The notes below the pieces were generated by a model that saw nothing but the letters and a program-made list of their open reading frames with translations, made no database searches and was not told the DNA's origin. This document shows positions 45,381 through 57,589 of a stretch of DNA of 64,000 bases, piece by piece; positions within the stretch are counted from its first letter, which is position 1, and each line of letters starts with the position of its first letter. Made by a program: the position numbers and the translations under genes. Origin of the DNA: Reticulitermes speratus (taxonomy: Eukaryota > Arthropoda > Insecta > Blattodea > Rhinotermitidae); NCBI GenBank assembly GCA_021186555.1, contig JAJKFL010000003.1, forward strand, positions 41,126,408 to 41,190,407, written 5' to 3'.

Positions 45381-45934
45381 CGAAATGATATTTGGCGAGA
45401 AGTAGAAGTAAGACGTAAAACACACATTTTTAGGTGCGTTCGCCAAAATTGCGAAAAACAGCTATTAGCTCCGTCAGTGTCTGTCCGTCCGCTTGGAACA
45501 ACTCGTCTCCCACTGGAAAGGATTTCCATGAAATTTGATATTTGACATTTTTCGAAAATCTGTAAAGCTTCATTAACATCTGACATGAACAACGGGAGCT
45601 TTAATGAAAACCTATGCGCATTTATAAAATCTCCCTCAGTTTTTCTTAGAATGAGAAATTTCAGTCAAAATTTTTACAGAAAATCAAAACACATATTTCA
45701 TATTGAGTGTTTTCCGAAAATCGCGACTTTATAGATAATGTGGAAAAATATGGTACAGCCAGACAGGCCACAGGTGACACCACAATAAGGCCATGCGCTT
45801 TCTATGCTGGATATCTAAGGTTACAGATACAGACTCAGAATATTTATTACTTATTGCTTTTCCACGGCAAACAATGGTTTCGTTTATATGTACATTGCCT
45901 GTGTTGTTAACTTCAACAATCGAAAAATTAATTT

Positions 45935-46080
45935 AGCCAGCGTTATGCACTGGCCGCTATTGCGTCTGGATAAAGAGGTTCAGATACCCGTTCCATAGGA
46001 GGCTGGGTAGGCCTTAGCGCAGGTCTGAATGTGGTGGTGAAGAGAAATGTCTTGGTCGTGTAGCACACTGCGCCACCCCA
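45935..46080 (-). mobile_element. SINE family A fragment (minus)
   Basis: GATACCCGTTCCATAGGAGG, CTGGGTAGGCCTTAGCGCAG and GTCTGAATGTGG match the complement of the family A body (CAGACC ... GGCCTACCTAGCCTCCTATA ... GGGTACC). Confidence 0.6.
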
Positions 46081-46289
46081 GCGCACTCAAATTGGCAGAA
46101 ATAAACAATAATGCAAACACAAAACAAACATCTCGGAATATTGCTTTCACAGCGTTTTAAAGTTGTTCAACAAAAAGTGATAAAACCTGAACGTAAATAT
46201 AGTAATTCCTCTAATCTGATGTGCAGAACGCAAAGGGAATGGGAAATGCTTGGTAAATTGTAGCCGGTAACACACACAGGGAAGAGACT

Positions 46290-46540
46290 ACTTTGGAGGC
46301 CTAAGTGCAGATAAAATATAATAATAAGATCGATTTTAAAGAAGTGGAGTGTGGGCTGGTTTCGTTATTTTGTGGATAGGGTCAAGGGGCAAATGTGTGA
46401 AAACGGTTATATAAACTGAGTTCCATAAAAGGAGGGAAATTTGTTGACCGGCTGAGTAAGTAATAGGCTCTCAGAGAACTCAACTCCATGGAGGTACTTA
46501 ATTTGAATGAATAATAAATAAATAAGTAAATAAATAAACA
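46290..46540 (+). mobile_element. non-LTR retrotransposon 3' end with AAAT-type tail
   Basis: GGGTCAAGGGGCAAATGTGTG, ACTGAGTTCCATAAAAGGAG and GGAAATTTGTTGACCGGCTG correspond to the 3' end at 20.95-21.05 kb. CTCCATGGAGGTACTTAATT precedes an (AAAT)-like tail at 46508-46541. Diverged. Confidence 0.7.
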
Positions 46541-47050
46541 GGTAAAAACACTTTAGTGGCATTAAACATAACACCGTCTTCCTCCAGTATATGCTATGTT
46601 CCTACAATGACAGACGCGACGAAGCGGTAACACAGGGAAGCAAGAGGGAAATTAATTGGGTGTTAGTAGGAGGCAGCAAAGTTCTCTCTTATCGGGGCTT
46701 GAGGTGCGGAGCTCAAAAGATGCACAGAGTTATAGGAAACTTCTCTCTATTTCCAACACAGAAATTTCAAATTGTTCCTTTAAGGTGGCTGTTGCTATGG
46801 AAACGCGCGTTGGAAAGAAATAAAATGAGGGTACAAAGACGAGGGCTGGCATTATGCGGTCTGTTTATTCCAGAAAGTTCATTATTTACGGCTCCGAAGT
46901 CTAAAGCAGCAGGAAACCTTATAACAAGCTTATCGCATATGTTCCGCGCGTTCCATGCAGTTCAGACAACTACAAAGAGAACATCACAGGTTTACACACG
47001 GATACCTGTCGCTCGGTTTACGGATAGGCCTCGGAGAAGCTTGGATTCTA

Positions 47051-47698
47051 GAAGTTATTAAGGGGCGTAACGTGAGAAGAATTACAGTCCTTGACTACTT
47101 TGACAGAAGTTATTAAGGAGCGTAACACGAGGAGAGTAAGGCGTTGACTACGTTGATAGAAGTTATTACGAAGCGTAACGTGAGAAGAACTACAGTCGTT
47201 GACTACTTTGTTAGAAGTTATTACGGAGCGTAACGTGAGAAGCTCAGTCGTTGGCTACTTTGTTAGAAATTGTTACGGAACGTAGCGTGAGAATAAGTAC
47301 AGTCGTTGACTACTTTGAAAGAAATTATTATGGAGCGTAGCGTGAGAAGAACTACAGTCGTTGACTACTTTGTTAGAAATTATTACGGAGCGTAACGTGA
47401 GAAAAAGACAGACGTTGCCTACTCATGTAAAATTTTAAGGAGCGTAACGCGAGAAATATTACGGTCGTTGACTACTTCGAAAGAAATTATTACGAAGCGT
47501 AACGTGAGAAAAAGACAGACGTTGTCTATTTATACAAAATTTTTAAGGAGCGTAACGCGAGAAATATTACAGTCGTTGACTACTTCGAAATAAACTATTA
47601 CGGAGCGTAACGTGAGAAAAAGACAGACGTTGCCTATTTATACAAAATTTTTAAGGAGCGTAACGCGAGAAATATTACAGTCGTTGACTACTTTGAAA
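47051..47698. repeat. 52-55-bp minisatellite evolving into 107-bp dimers
   Basis: Twelve units of the form GAAGTTATTACGGAGCGTAA, CGTGAGAAGAACTACAGTCG, TTGACTACTTTG. The first six are single monomers; the last six alternate two types, one with AAAAAGACAGACGTTG and one with CGCGAGAAATATTACAG, making three dimers. The 156-codon frame at 46591-47061 ends at the edge of this array. Confidence 0.92.
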
Positions 47699-47699
47699 G

Positions 47700-47895
47700 A
47701 AGTCTAACAAGCACTTAAAAACATACACTTTCGACTGCTTTGCATACTTGATCCTTAATGGGGAAGACTCGGATTCAAATCTTAACCCGGACGCCGGTTG
47801 TTCTGACACTTTTGTAATTTTCTTCACATCCTTTGAGTAACTGCTGGGATAGTACTTTAAAATACTCGAGTGTTTCCTTTCACATACTTTTCGAT
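47700..47895 (-). repeat. dispersed repeat, relative of 13600-13860
   Basis: The minus strand decodes to KYYPSSYSKDVKKITKVSEQ, then SGLRFESESSPLRIKYAKQS. Order and spacing of RSYPS/KYYPS and of the SKI/KKI..T blocks match the 13.7-kb copy. Considered a short interspersed repeat with a relic frame. Confidence 0.4.
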
Positions 47896-48174
47896 ATGTC
47901 ACTTACATATTATCTTAGGATTTAAAGCTATGTAAACTAGAAGTACACAAAGCCTTGTTATGTAATCCAGAAATTCAAAGAAACTATATGGAGGGCCTAT
48001 TAAAAATCTTGGATGCTCAAAGTTATGTGCGAATCATAACATTTTCAAAAAACACAATACGTAAAATAAAAAATTAAGAAATTTTAATGGTTATGAGGAC
48101 AGTAAAGGTAAATGGTAAAAAGGTAAAATTTACCCTAAAACAGATCATGAAGGTCCAGGGGGGGGGAGAGAAAT

Positions 48175-48330
48175 ATAGCTGTACTATTTATTTAACCTCG
48201 TCGCTAGATGGGGGTGGGTGGTTAACGCCACGCCCCAGCCGCTTTACCTCCGGAACAGAGACCCGGTACCCATTGTACAGGAGGCTGGGTGGGCCCCAGG
48301 GCCGGTCTGGACGGGTGCTGAACATGAGGA
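48175..48330 (-). mobile_element. SINE family A body (minus)
   Basis: The complement contains CCCGTCCAGACCGGCCCTGG, AATGGGTACCGGGTCTCTGT and GGTAAAGCGGCTGGGGCGTG, close to 34207-34340. The tRNA-like head is missing. Overlapping frames on both strands here are artefacts. Confidence 0.75.
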
Positions 48331-48544
48331 CAGTAATGCATTTATTATTAGAACGCCGTCTGTAATGCTTTATGGAGTTTGAACAGCTTGTGTCTGAGTC
48401 ACACATCGGCAACTACGTCAAATAATGGCTTTCTGCGTTTTATTTTTAAAGACAAATGGAAGCTTAGACACACGAAAGGGCATAATGACGCACTCAAATT
48501 TACTGACGCGCAGAATCTGAAACATGGCATATACGAATGGTCTA

Positions 48545-48690
48545 ACCAATCACCCAACTCTGTGGAGCAGAGTCCTTGCTGAGTAGCTCTGTCAGTCAAA
48601 AAATTCTCTGTTACAGCCTATCATTAGACAGTATCCTGCAGTACCTGAATCCGTACATGCCCTAAGAACCCACTTATTTAGCAGACATTT
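48545..48690 (-). mobile_element. non-LTR retrotransposon 3' end fragment (minus)
   Basis: CTGTGGAGCAGAGTCCTTGC, TGAGTAGCTCTGTCAGTCAA and AAAATTCTCTGTTACAGCCT match the recurring GGAGCAGAGTCCTTCTTGAG block. Confidence 0.6.
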
Positions 48691-49084
48691 TAATATTATC
48701 CGCACATTCGCCCCAACTTCTCCCCCCCCCCCAAAAAAAACAGTTTTTTCCTGCAAGAGCTCAGGTGTGTAATTTCCCGCACTGTGTCTGTAGTTTCGAA
48801 TTTCGCATTTTTCTGAATGTACGAATGACAGTCAAGTTATAAGCCTAAACGAAAAGCAAGTAGCAAGAGTGACCTACAAACGTCGGTTAAGATCTACCTG
48901 AACTTTCATTTCTAGGAAGTATTTATGAAGCAAGGAAGTTAGTGTGGAAATATCTTCAATGCAAGAGAACACAGACCAGTACGTATTTGCACCGATTAAA
49001 TGGAAAAGGGACAAAAGAATCCTATGCTGACATTTGTTGCTTGAAACTGGAAACTTAATTCACAGAGAAACATTTGAGTGTGTA

Positions 49085-49345
49085 TGGCTACAAGCCGGAA
49101 GGTCGCGGGTTCGATTCCAGATGGTGTCATTGGAATTTTTCATTGACATAACCCTTCCGGCCGCACTATGACCCTGGGGTCGACTCAGCCTCTAACAGAA
49201 ATGAGTACCAGGAGTATTTTCTGGGGAGGTACAGGCGGCCGGTGCGTAGGGCTGACAACCTTGCCACCTTCATGTGCCGATTGTCTAGAAATCTGGGAGC
49301 CTCAACCTCGTGGAACCCTAAGGGCCTGTCCAAGCCTGTAACGGG
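49085..49345 (+). mobile_element. tRNA-derived SINE, family D
   Basis: TGTATGGCTACAAGCCGGAA then GGTCGCGGGTTCGATTCCAG form a tRNA-like head with a consensus B box. The body has CATTGACATAACCCTTCCGG, GACCCTGGGGTCGACTCAGC and GTACAGGCGGCCGGTGCGTA, and ends GGATTGGTTTG. The 67-codon frame over its end is not coding. Confidence 0.7.
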
Positions 49346-49489
49346 ATTGGTTTGTAGGTATTTAGTATACTTAACATCTCTTTTAGTAGCTCAGAATGTA
49401 CAGCGTCAAATAATTAGGGCAATGTTGTCACTGTGTACGCCATAAAGGCGTGTGCGGGAGTGGAGTTATAGTTCCACGCATTATTAACC

Positions 49490-49640
49490 TTTGTACTAAG
49501 TGTTGGCAGGTCGTTAGATTTACATTTCGGCCGTTGTTCTCGCGTGAAGAGCCCCCGGTACTCAACGCAAAGGAGGCTGGATGGTTCCCAGAGCCGGTCT
49601 AAGACCCCTAGGAAAAGATAAAAATCTCTCCCTTTCCGGG
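49490..49640 (-). mobile_element. SINE family A copy (minus)
   Basis: CCCCCGGTACTCAACGCAAA, GGAGGCTGGATGGTTCCCAG and AGCCGGTCTAAGACCCCTAG complement the family A body, then CTTTCCGGGAGTCGAACAAC gives a tRNA-like box in reverse. Confidence 0.55.
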
Positions 49641-50519
49641 AGTCGAACAACGGTTCCTCAATTGTTCAGACTGCAGCTAGGTCACTATACCCGTTCATTT
49701 AACTTTTAGTAAATTATTACTGTGAAAGAATGTGGAAGCAAGCTGTACTACCTACCCTGGCAATCACCTGGCGGCATTGAGGGAAAGCACAAAATAAATC
49801 AGTCAGGCTAGTTTGTGTTTCAGCCAAAACTCAAAAGGTACAATTGACGAAACGCAAGTCGGGAGCGTCATCGCTTGCGTCAATTGGTGCATGTGTTAAA
49901 CTGGCTCTATCTTCCAGGCGACTATTATCATTAACATAATGAACATCATAAAGGTCATCATTATCATCATCACAGATTAAGCTATTTGCCTATTCGTTGG
50001 AGTGACTAAAGTTTTTCTTTAGGCCAGATGGCCCTGGCATCATTTTTCTTCCGATGATTTGGCTTTGGTAGTGCCATAAAAGACGTATCATTGGTGTACC
50101 AGCATTATTCCAAACAATGCAAAAGTACTACACGTCCGTGGTGCGTATTCCTCATTCCCTTGTAGCGTATCTGGTTTAATACGAAACGTGTGTCTTAGGT
50201 TAGATTCCTTGAACACTGAAGAAAGAAAAGTTACGGTTCGTCTCGTGAGATCTATGTAGCTCCTGAGTGGAGAGGATCTGTCTGTCCGTCTGTCACTGCT
50301 CTGGGCTCTGGCACTGCACTTCCCTCACACAAGGCTCCCAGCAGACGAACTGCAAACTAAGTTACTGCAATCAGAATGCGTGAGGCAGTATTGTTACAGA
50401 CATGAAATTTGGCGCCCTCTCTGTCGATCGTGCGTTCGAGGAAGCTTTCAGATACCGTTACTTGAGCAGCGAAGTTTCAATGTTGTAAACAGAGGGCTGC
50501 AGATTCTTCTCTTCGCCTA

Positions 50520-50680
50520 AGCATCCGATCGGCTCTTGGCCCCACTGAGCCTCATAAGCAATGGGTACCGGGTATCTTTCCCATTATGTAAAAGACCGGG
50601 GCGTGAATTTGACTGCCACCTGCACCTAGTGCTGTGACTAAGAATGCATGGAGTTATGCCTCAACTCCCCCATATATTCT
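50520..50680 (+). mobile_element. SINE family A copy (plus)
   Basis: GGCCCCACTGAGCCTCATAA, CAATGGGTACCGGGTATCTT, GACCGGGGCGTGAATTTGAC and TATGCCTCAACTCCCCCATA parallel 34240-34385. The head is lost. Confidence 0.6.
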
Positions 50681-50934
50681 CATGTGTGTTGCTTACATAA
50701 AGAGAAATTTCCTTCCCTTAGATTTGTCCTTAGACCTAGGCACTATAAAAGGCCGACGTATAAGGAAATTGACGTAAGGTTTCACGTGTTCTTAAAATGG
50801 TTAGTTTCGGGCTCCAGCCTCCTTATCGCTAGAGTGAGATTCTTCGATCCTCACCGGATAGGAGACCCGATCGGTCTCGACGTGGTGGCGTGGCTGAGAC
50901 AATATCTGTCGTTAGGCTTGCCTCTTCTCACCAA

Positions 50935-51560
50935 CCAACTAACTAACTAACCAACTGACTGACTGATTGACTAACTAACCAACTAACAAATCAACTAACC
51001 AACCATCCAACTTACCAACCATCCAAGTAACCAACCATCCAAGTAACCAACCATCCAACTAACCAACCATCCAACTAACAAACCATCCAACTAACCAACC
51101 AACTACTGACTGACTACATGGAGCAGAGTCCTTTTTGAGAAGCCAATAGTCCCTCAGTTATTCAAGAAATTTTCCGCATTAATGTGTTAGGAAAAGCAAG
51201 CCACTTGTCAATATCCTAAGCCAGATCAGTCCACGCCCCATCCTATTTCTTGAAGATCCATTTTAATATTATCCTCAAATCTAAGCCTGAGTCTTTTCAA
51301 GTACTCTCCTTACTTGAGGTTTTACATAAAATGTTTTATGCATTTCTCCTCTCCCCCATACGTTCCACTTGCCAACGCTCACCTCATTCTCCTTGATTTG
51401 ATCACCAGAATCACATTTGGTAGGATGTATAATCATGAAATTCCTCATTACGTAGTTTTCTCCAGTCTCCTGTTACTCCCTTCCTCTCAGGCCCAAATAA
51501 CTTCATCAACATCCTATTATTTAACATTCTCAAACAATGTTCTTTCCTTAATATAAGAGA
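50935..51560 (-). mobile_element. non-LTR retrotransposon 3' region with four-base tail repeats (minus)
   Basis: An AACC/ACTA/ATCC-type tail (CCAACTAACTAACTAACCAA to about 51110) is followed by CATGGAGCAGAGTCCTTTTT, GAGAAGCCAATAGTCCCTC, then further family sequence. Near the right end the minus strand encodes RKEHCLRMLNNRMLMKLFGP, ERKGVTGDWRKLRNEEFHDY, matching ENRVLRKIFGP ... HNEELHDL of this family. The reading frame is broken and the RT domain absent. Confidence 0.8.
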
Positions 51561-51572
51561 CCAACTTTCACA

Positions 51573-51622
51573 TACATACATACATACATACATGCATATA
51601 CATACATACATACATACATACA
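51573..51622. repeat. (ACAT)n microsatellite
   Basis: Two blocks of ACAT/CATA units separated by CATGCAT. It gives artefactual MYVCMYVC peptides in overlapping frames. Confidence 0.9.
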
Positions 51623-52315
51623 TGTGTAACAACAGGCAAGGTTATAGTTCTGAATATTTTGATCTCTATACTTCAAGATATCATCGACAATACAAAATAA
51701 TGACGACGACGATGATGATAATCTTGATGACAATGACGACGAGACGACAACGACATCCCCTCTCAAGGTACTGCATAATTTTCGAAGTGTTACGAAACAC
51801 CCTGTTCATTTTCGTCCCATTTGCCTCAACCCCGATGCTGGTTAATTGCAACATGTGGCACTGACTACACCGAGGCAGGGGCGGTTTGTTCATTGTGCTG
51901 AAGTAAGAGGGTGGTTTAGTTATTACTGGCAGCACATATTGTTCGCACTGATTGAGACGCGAGCACTACACACAGCGTGTCAGAAACAGCCTCACTACAC
52001 AATACGACAGCGCGCTCTGAAGATAAAGCATGAAAATTAAGTTAAACCTGATTAATCACTTCCACTCGCTAAGAATATGAAGTGTTTGGTGCGTAGGAGG
52101 CAATGAGGAAGTAGGCCTACTAATCCTTGCACGAATCCCAAGGGAAATTCTAAAAGCAAAATAATTTAATCGTGTGGAACAAACACAAGATAAACTGCGC
52201 TGTACAAGAAATTATTTGTTCAGAAAAAGAGATCGATCAAACTGATAAAGGAGTGTAGATAAAAGTTAGGGAAAGAAAATGTGACAGCTGCTGCTCCACA
52301 AATAATTGCGTTAGA

Positions 52316-52328
52316 GGGGGGGGGGGGG
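52316..52328. repeat. G homopolymer
   Basis: About 13 G in a row followed by AGGGGG. Confidence 0.85.
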
Positions 52329-53629
52329 AGGGGGCAGCGCAGTCGAATTATACAACGTAGAGTCCCACTGTTTTATAAAATTTCAGCAACGATGGATTTG
52401 AAAAACTGACGTCAGACAAGAAAACTTTCCGTTGTCAAGTTTTTTATTATTCAACATACACAACTTCTTTTTGTAAATTTTGTAGCTATATTAGTAAGCT
52501 GCCACCACATACAATTGTCATCTATTTCAAATACCACGAGTATTCGCTTGCAGTCTTCATATCGAAAATTAAATATGATTTATTTCATTCACTAAATTAT
52601 TTTAAATCATATTACACAATAATTATTCGACAAATATTTACTCTCTTTTAAAACCAATCATTGACGAAAGTTACAACGAATATGAGTCGACCATTTTAGG
52701 TACAATAAAAAAGTATAAAGATCACGAGAAACAAGGAACAGTAAGGAAAACAATTAATTGTCTTTCGTTCAATTTAAAAGTTCTTGTTCGTGGCATAAAT
52801 AATTTACGAAAAATTAGTTTGTACACGCGAGCATTTAGGCCCATTACATTCATATCTAATGTGTTCTTATCGACGGTAAAGTTACCTTATTATCAAAATC
52901 AATACAGACTTCATGAACTAATAAATACAAAGGCTTTAATTCAACACAGCCATATCTCAAAGCCATCCATTTCCATCGTATGGTATGGCTATAAGTAATT
53001 CTGTTTCTAGTTGTCCCAGCGTTCCAATAAATATTTATCCAACACGCTCAGGGCCGCCAAAACAAGATTAAGATCGCGGTACGTACCTCGCACTCATAAT
53101 TTTTATAGTTCTTTGATAAATGTCCAGGAAACAGAAAGCGCACAATGAAGATAGGGCAAATCTAAAATAATGTTCCTTTTTGCCTCTCCACAAAACTTTT
53201 TTTTTGTCAACTCTGCGTGCTATTTTTATTCCTTTCCTGGCGGTGTAAATTTAATTTAAGGGACACTTACAAGCGGATGTATTGGCTTTTATCTAACGCT
53301 CTTCGCTCATTAATCAAGACAAATGTAAAAATAATAATAACATGCTATACACTAAAGGCAATTCTGGTAAAAAAAGCTTTCATGTCTCAGAACATTTTAT
53401 ATGGTACTTCTGCTTATATTGTACTATACCACAACCACTAGAGGCATGCAGCTTGGACTAACGAATCGTACAGGAAATATTAGGTTTATGTATCTTCATA
53501 TTTAGTGTTTTCAAGAGTAGATGGGATCGTAACGTCAAGATGGAAGCATTCAGAGGACAGTATTATGGAATGTGACGCCGTGTAGTGTGGTACACAGATA
53601 TAACCCACAGATTACGAGATGAATCTTAC

Positions 53630-53641
53630 GGGGGGGGGGGG
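53630..53641. repeat. G homopolymer
   Basis: About 12 G in a row, preceded by GATGAATCTTAC. Confidence 0.8.
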
Positions 53642-54054
53642 GAGTAGACGTGTCTCGCGCGGTGCGGGTGACTGATGACTGTAGGTACGACTATTGGACT
53701 GCTATTGGTAGGAGCGACATACTGTTCCGCTACTGCACAGAGAAAGACGCATTAGGCATGTCGAGTAGCGTGTTGTGAGCAAGTGAAATGTGCGCATGCT
53801 TTCAGAATGGGTAGTAGCAACTCATCACCATGAAACTTTGCGCATGCTTATCTATCGCATTACTAGGAGGGATCATCTCCTGGTCTGTGGACAGTACCAA
53901 CATTTTGAAATAAGAGGCGTGGAGAGGGGAGATACACGCCTGGAAAAGTAATATATATCTAAGTACGTATGCCTATAATGTTATAGAAATATATAACTAA
54001 AATATTAAATCACCGGAAAAAAGACAACTTCAGGACTAATGTGTGAGATGTGGA

Positions 54055-54560
54055 TGATAGAAATTTAATTAACCGACGAACACCATGGATGAGAATACGT
54101 TTTGAGAAGCTAACAGCTACTCAAGAAATTAGCCGTGTTTTCAGGAACTCGAAGGTTCTAGACCATGTTCAAAGCAGCCCGTCACTGGTTCCTCTCTTCA
54201 GCCAGATAATTCGACCACACACTGACATTCCATTTATTGAAGTTTTACTACAGTATTCTTCTCCCATATAGGGAAAGGTATTCCAAGTGAACTTTCCCAT
54301 TGACGGTTTCCAACCAAAACATGTTATCCTATTCTCATGTGTCCCACATGAATGCAAATCCTATTCTCCATGATTCTATCGCCATAATAATAATATCTGG
54401 CCAGAAGAACAAGTCACGAAGCTCATCATTATGCAGTCTCCTCCAGCCTCCTGTTACTAACTCCGTCCTAGGTCCAAATATTCTCCTCAGGACCCTCTTC
54501 TCAAACAAGAATTCGGTTTCAAGTTTCTCATGTTGCCCCATTCAATGCATTATTATGGTC
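54055..54560 (-). mobile_element. non-LTR retrotransposon 3' region (minus)
   Basis: The left part (GAGAAGCTAACAGCTACTCA, AGAAATTAGCCGTGTTTTCA) is the family 3' end. On the minus strand at about 54535-54400 it encodes EKRVLRRIFGPRTELVTGGW, RRLHNDELRDLFF, clearly the ENRVLRKIFGPKRDEVTG ... LHNEELHDLY segment after the RT domain. The copy is 5'-truncated and broken. Confidence 0.82.
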
Positions 54561-55319
54561 TTATTCATATTACAATGCCGTAAATATTTTACCGTAGACG
54601 GAACCTATTTATGGCTTCCTTCAAGCAGAATACATCACAGAACCTACATATGCAGGAGCTCTATATGTGATACAGCGTGATAAATCTAGGTGGCGGACAG
54701 GCGGACAGGTAGGGTGGAAGAGAATAATGAAATCAAGCAGCAGAAGTGACGACCGCTAAATTAAAGAGCATCATGTAGGCTTACGCTCATAAAGGATGAG
54801 AACTGAAGGAGAAGAGAGAAAAGGTGGAGGTAATGCAAGAGTGAACGTGTTAGAAGTTTATCTTCACTGCGAAACGGATATCAACAGATAAAGGGAGCCT
54901 CAGTCTTTAGCTCAGCACGGCAGAGAGGATCAGACACACACAAATACAAAATGAACAGGAACTTGTTGACAGTGGACTGTTGGCCTAATATTTTTCTCTT
55001 TTATGATGTGTTTCTTGAAGTATGTCAATATTTATGTAATACTGTAATAATAAGGGAATTTTCGTTACGTTATTTAGGCCTATATAGCCATACATAATAA
55101 AGGTATCTTAATTGTACGGCAGTAAAGGGGAAAAGAAAGAAGCAATTGTTCTGAAGGAAAAGGTATTGTTGACTTTTTTTCGAATTTGTATAGCAAATAT
55201 CTTCAATAGGAGGTTAACGGTAACAAAACATCAACGAAGAGCTTAAAATACTTTTTTTGGCAATCTTCTAGCACTAAACTCAAAATCATGACATTCTTGA
55301 CGTAACTACATAACCTAAC

Positions 55320-55720
55320 GCTCTCCACAGAGCAGAGTGCTTTCTGGTAAGCACATGGTCTCTGAGTTAGTCGAGGCATTCCCCTACCTCCTATCGAACC
55401 TGACAGGTTACTGTACTATTTACAAGAATCAACTATACTTTCTTCCACCCTGAAGCAGTTGGATCCAGCTTATAACCTCACAACCTATTACTTTAAGATT
55501 CATTCTAATATTATAATCTCTTTCTGGGTCTCTCAAAATGTCTCTGTCCTTGAGGATTTGCTATCAAAATTTTGAATGCAATTTTAATTCCCTCCAAGTC
55601 ATTCATTCTACGTGTTCCGTCAATCTAATAGTATTTTGATTCTCGTAATAGTTGGTAAAAAGTACATATCACGAAATTCCCCATTATGTAACTTATTCCA
55701 CCTGTTATGTTACAACGAAA
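55320..55720 (-). mobile_element. non-LTR retrotransposon 3' region (minus, diverged)
   Basis: CCACAGAGCAGAGTGCTTTC, CTCTGAGTTAGTCGAGGCAT, then CACAACCTATTACTTTAAGA and CGAAATTCCCCATTATGTAA match the family order seen at 51 and 54 kb. Confidence 0.65.
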
Positions 55721-55944
55721 TTTTTTGATTTTTATAAAAATGTAAATTAGCTGTTTTGAAATAAATTAAATGCTTAACTAAAATAACAGAATTCATATTA
55801 CTAGACTATCAAAATAAAGCAACGATTCATATTCAAGGCCAGACAAACCCAGGTTTAAGAGTAACTGACAACTATGTGCACATTCCAAGATAACCTTCTC
55901 CTTTCTGATAGGAGAATAATAGAATAAGGTAACTCCATTGCTTG

Positions 55945-56110
55945 TGATCTTCTGGGTTATGACATCGTGTTGGCAGATAGATGGCTCTCAACGTTTCAAA
56001 GGAAATCTACCTCCATCTTCAGAAGAGCTTTGCCCTGAAGATAGACACATAGTGTTCCTTCGAAGCGCTGGTAAACAACTACAGAACTATACGGTGCCAC
56101 ATTCAGAAAA
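55945..56110. repeat. foldback-family copy
   Basis: GTGATCTTCTGGGTTATGAC, CTCTCAACGTTTCAAAGGAA and CTACCTCCATCTTCAG form one arm; GCCCTGAAGATAGACACATA, GTTCCTTCGAAGCGCTGGTA and ACAACTACAGAACTATACGG form the other. The CTGAAGAT ... CGAAGCG core is degenerate. Confidence 0.65.
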
Positions 56111-56959
56111 TCACGATCTCAATGTTAGTGCTGCAAAAACCAAAAATTTCGTCCAGACAACTGGCATAATGTCTACTAAAAATTCTGACCTTCGTGAAAG
56201 AGCGACGTAAGTTGTTACTGCGCAACACCCAAGTTCACACTTATTAGAGAACATGGCGCAGGTGGCGGTTTCCTACATAATACTGCGACGGAATAATGAA
56301 GTCCTCGACTGTACATATTATGTCTGCAGTTGGCGTCCGTCGAATTAACTTCAAGTGCTCCTCCATTTAACCTTCTGCTAATAAAAACTCAGTGCTACCA
56401 ACGTTAACACTGATGAAAATCCCAGGCAGGTTTTGTACATCGCCCTTTATTATTACGAATGTTTGCGGAACGGCTCGTAAGTTAAAAGGGGAGAGACAAG
56501 GAACGAAACTAGTTCTCGCTAAGGCACTTGAGCCCCGCAGTTAATGCATTTAAGAGGAAAATTATGTCACTGGCTGAGAGACAGAACGCTGTACAAAGTT
56601 GCAAATGGGTTTGCCCCCTGCTGTTCCCAAGATAAACGCATTTAAAATATTTTCACTGCCAAAGCTTGTACTGACATTAGGGTTACTGAGACTATGGAAG
56701 TTACATGCATTTCACAATGAAGCTTTTTGTATTACAAATCTAAATAACAGATATAAAATTGTCGTACTCGTTTATTTTAACATCCTTGTCCTTGAAATTG
56801 TACTATCTCATGTCATTCAAACTTGCGACGTATTAAACGCGTCAGGTATAAACGTAAGCCAACATGTATGTGCCGAAAGCAGGTACAGGTAAAGTTGTCC
56901 GTGTGCCCAATTAGGTATCACGTCATGAATATATTTGCATAATTTCTCTCGCTAACTTA

Positions 56960-57100
56960 CCCCATGGAGCGGAATTTTTTATCCTGAGAAGCTAAGACTA
57001 GCTCAGTTAGTCAAGGCATTCCCTCGTTTTAGGGAGCCAAATGTTCATTATCTTATTCACAAGAGCCTAACATCTTTCCGTTGCTTCACTCGTCCCAAAC
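56960..57100 (-). mobile_element. non-LTR retrotransposon 3' end fragment (minus)
   Basis: CCCATGGAGCGGAATTTTTT, TGAGAAGCTAAGACTAGCTC and AGTTAGTCAAGGCATTCCCT match the family 3' block. Confidence 0.65.
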
Positions 57101-57167
57101 AATTCATTCAATGCCGACGCCCTGTGTAACGTTTCGCACTATACAGTATTTTTACAGAGAAAGGTTG

Positions 57168-57401
57168 TTTAGATCTGTTCTTTTGGGATAATGCGCGGTG
57201 TCGTGTGGTAATTGTTTACCGACGTTTCGGGAAAACGTATCGGTCCCATCTTCACGGGTCAAGTCCTACTCGGACTCTTGACCCGTGAAGATGGGACCGA
57301 TACGTTGTCCCGAAACGTCGGCAAACAATTACCACACGACACCGCGTAATATCCCAGAAGAGCGCAGATCTCATCAACATCGCGGCGGAAGCCTGAAATC
57401 A
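57168..57401. repeat. near-perfect foldback element with hammerhead-like core (best copy)
   Basis: The arms, about 85 bp each (57183-57266 and 57272-57355), pair almost completely around the loop TACTC. The left arm contains GTGTGGTAATTGTTTACCGA, CGTTTCGGGAAAACGTATCG and GTCCCATCTTCACGGGTCAA. The right arm reads GTGAAGATGGGACCGATACG, TTGTCCCGAAACGTCGGCAA. GGGAC/GTCCC can form a stem directly before GAAAC, as hammerhead stem II does. The right terminus ends GCGGCGGAAGCCTGAAATC, the family end. Confidence 0.9.
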
Positions 57402-57589
57402 AGAAGGGTTGTTGGTTACGCGACCTACCGCCACCCCCTACCCCAAGCTAGACGAACATTATCTGGTGTATGTCATTCCTTAGTCTATATATTTGCAGTT
57501 ATTTAGATTTAAGGAAAGGTGTAATTTATTAATAAAACGCCTGGAGCGCTGAAAGTTTAAGTCCTCGCAGCGGTGTATATGAAGCATAC

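Noticed and set aside
45390..45900. Possible additional mobile element (GTCTGTCCGTCCGCTTGG region)
   Set aside because: It looks like a dispersed repeat, but no termini, duplication or coding motif could be identified, so it is not listed.
46591..47061. 156-codon plus-strand open reading frame
   Set aside because: No domain, signal or homology is recognised, codon use looks random, and it ends at the edge of the 52-bp minisatellite. No promoter or splice context supports it.
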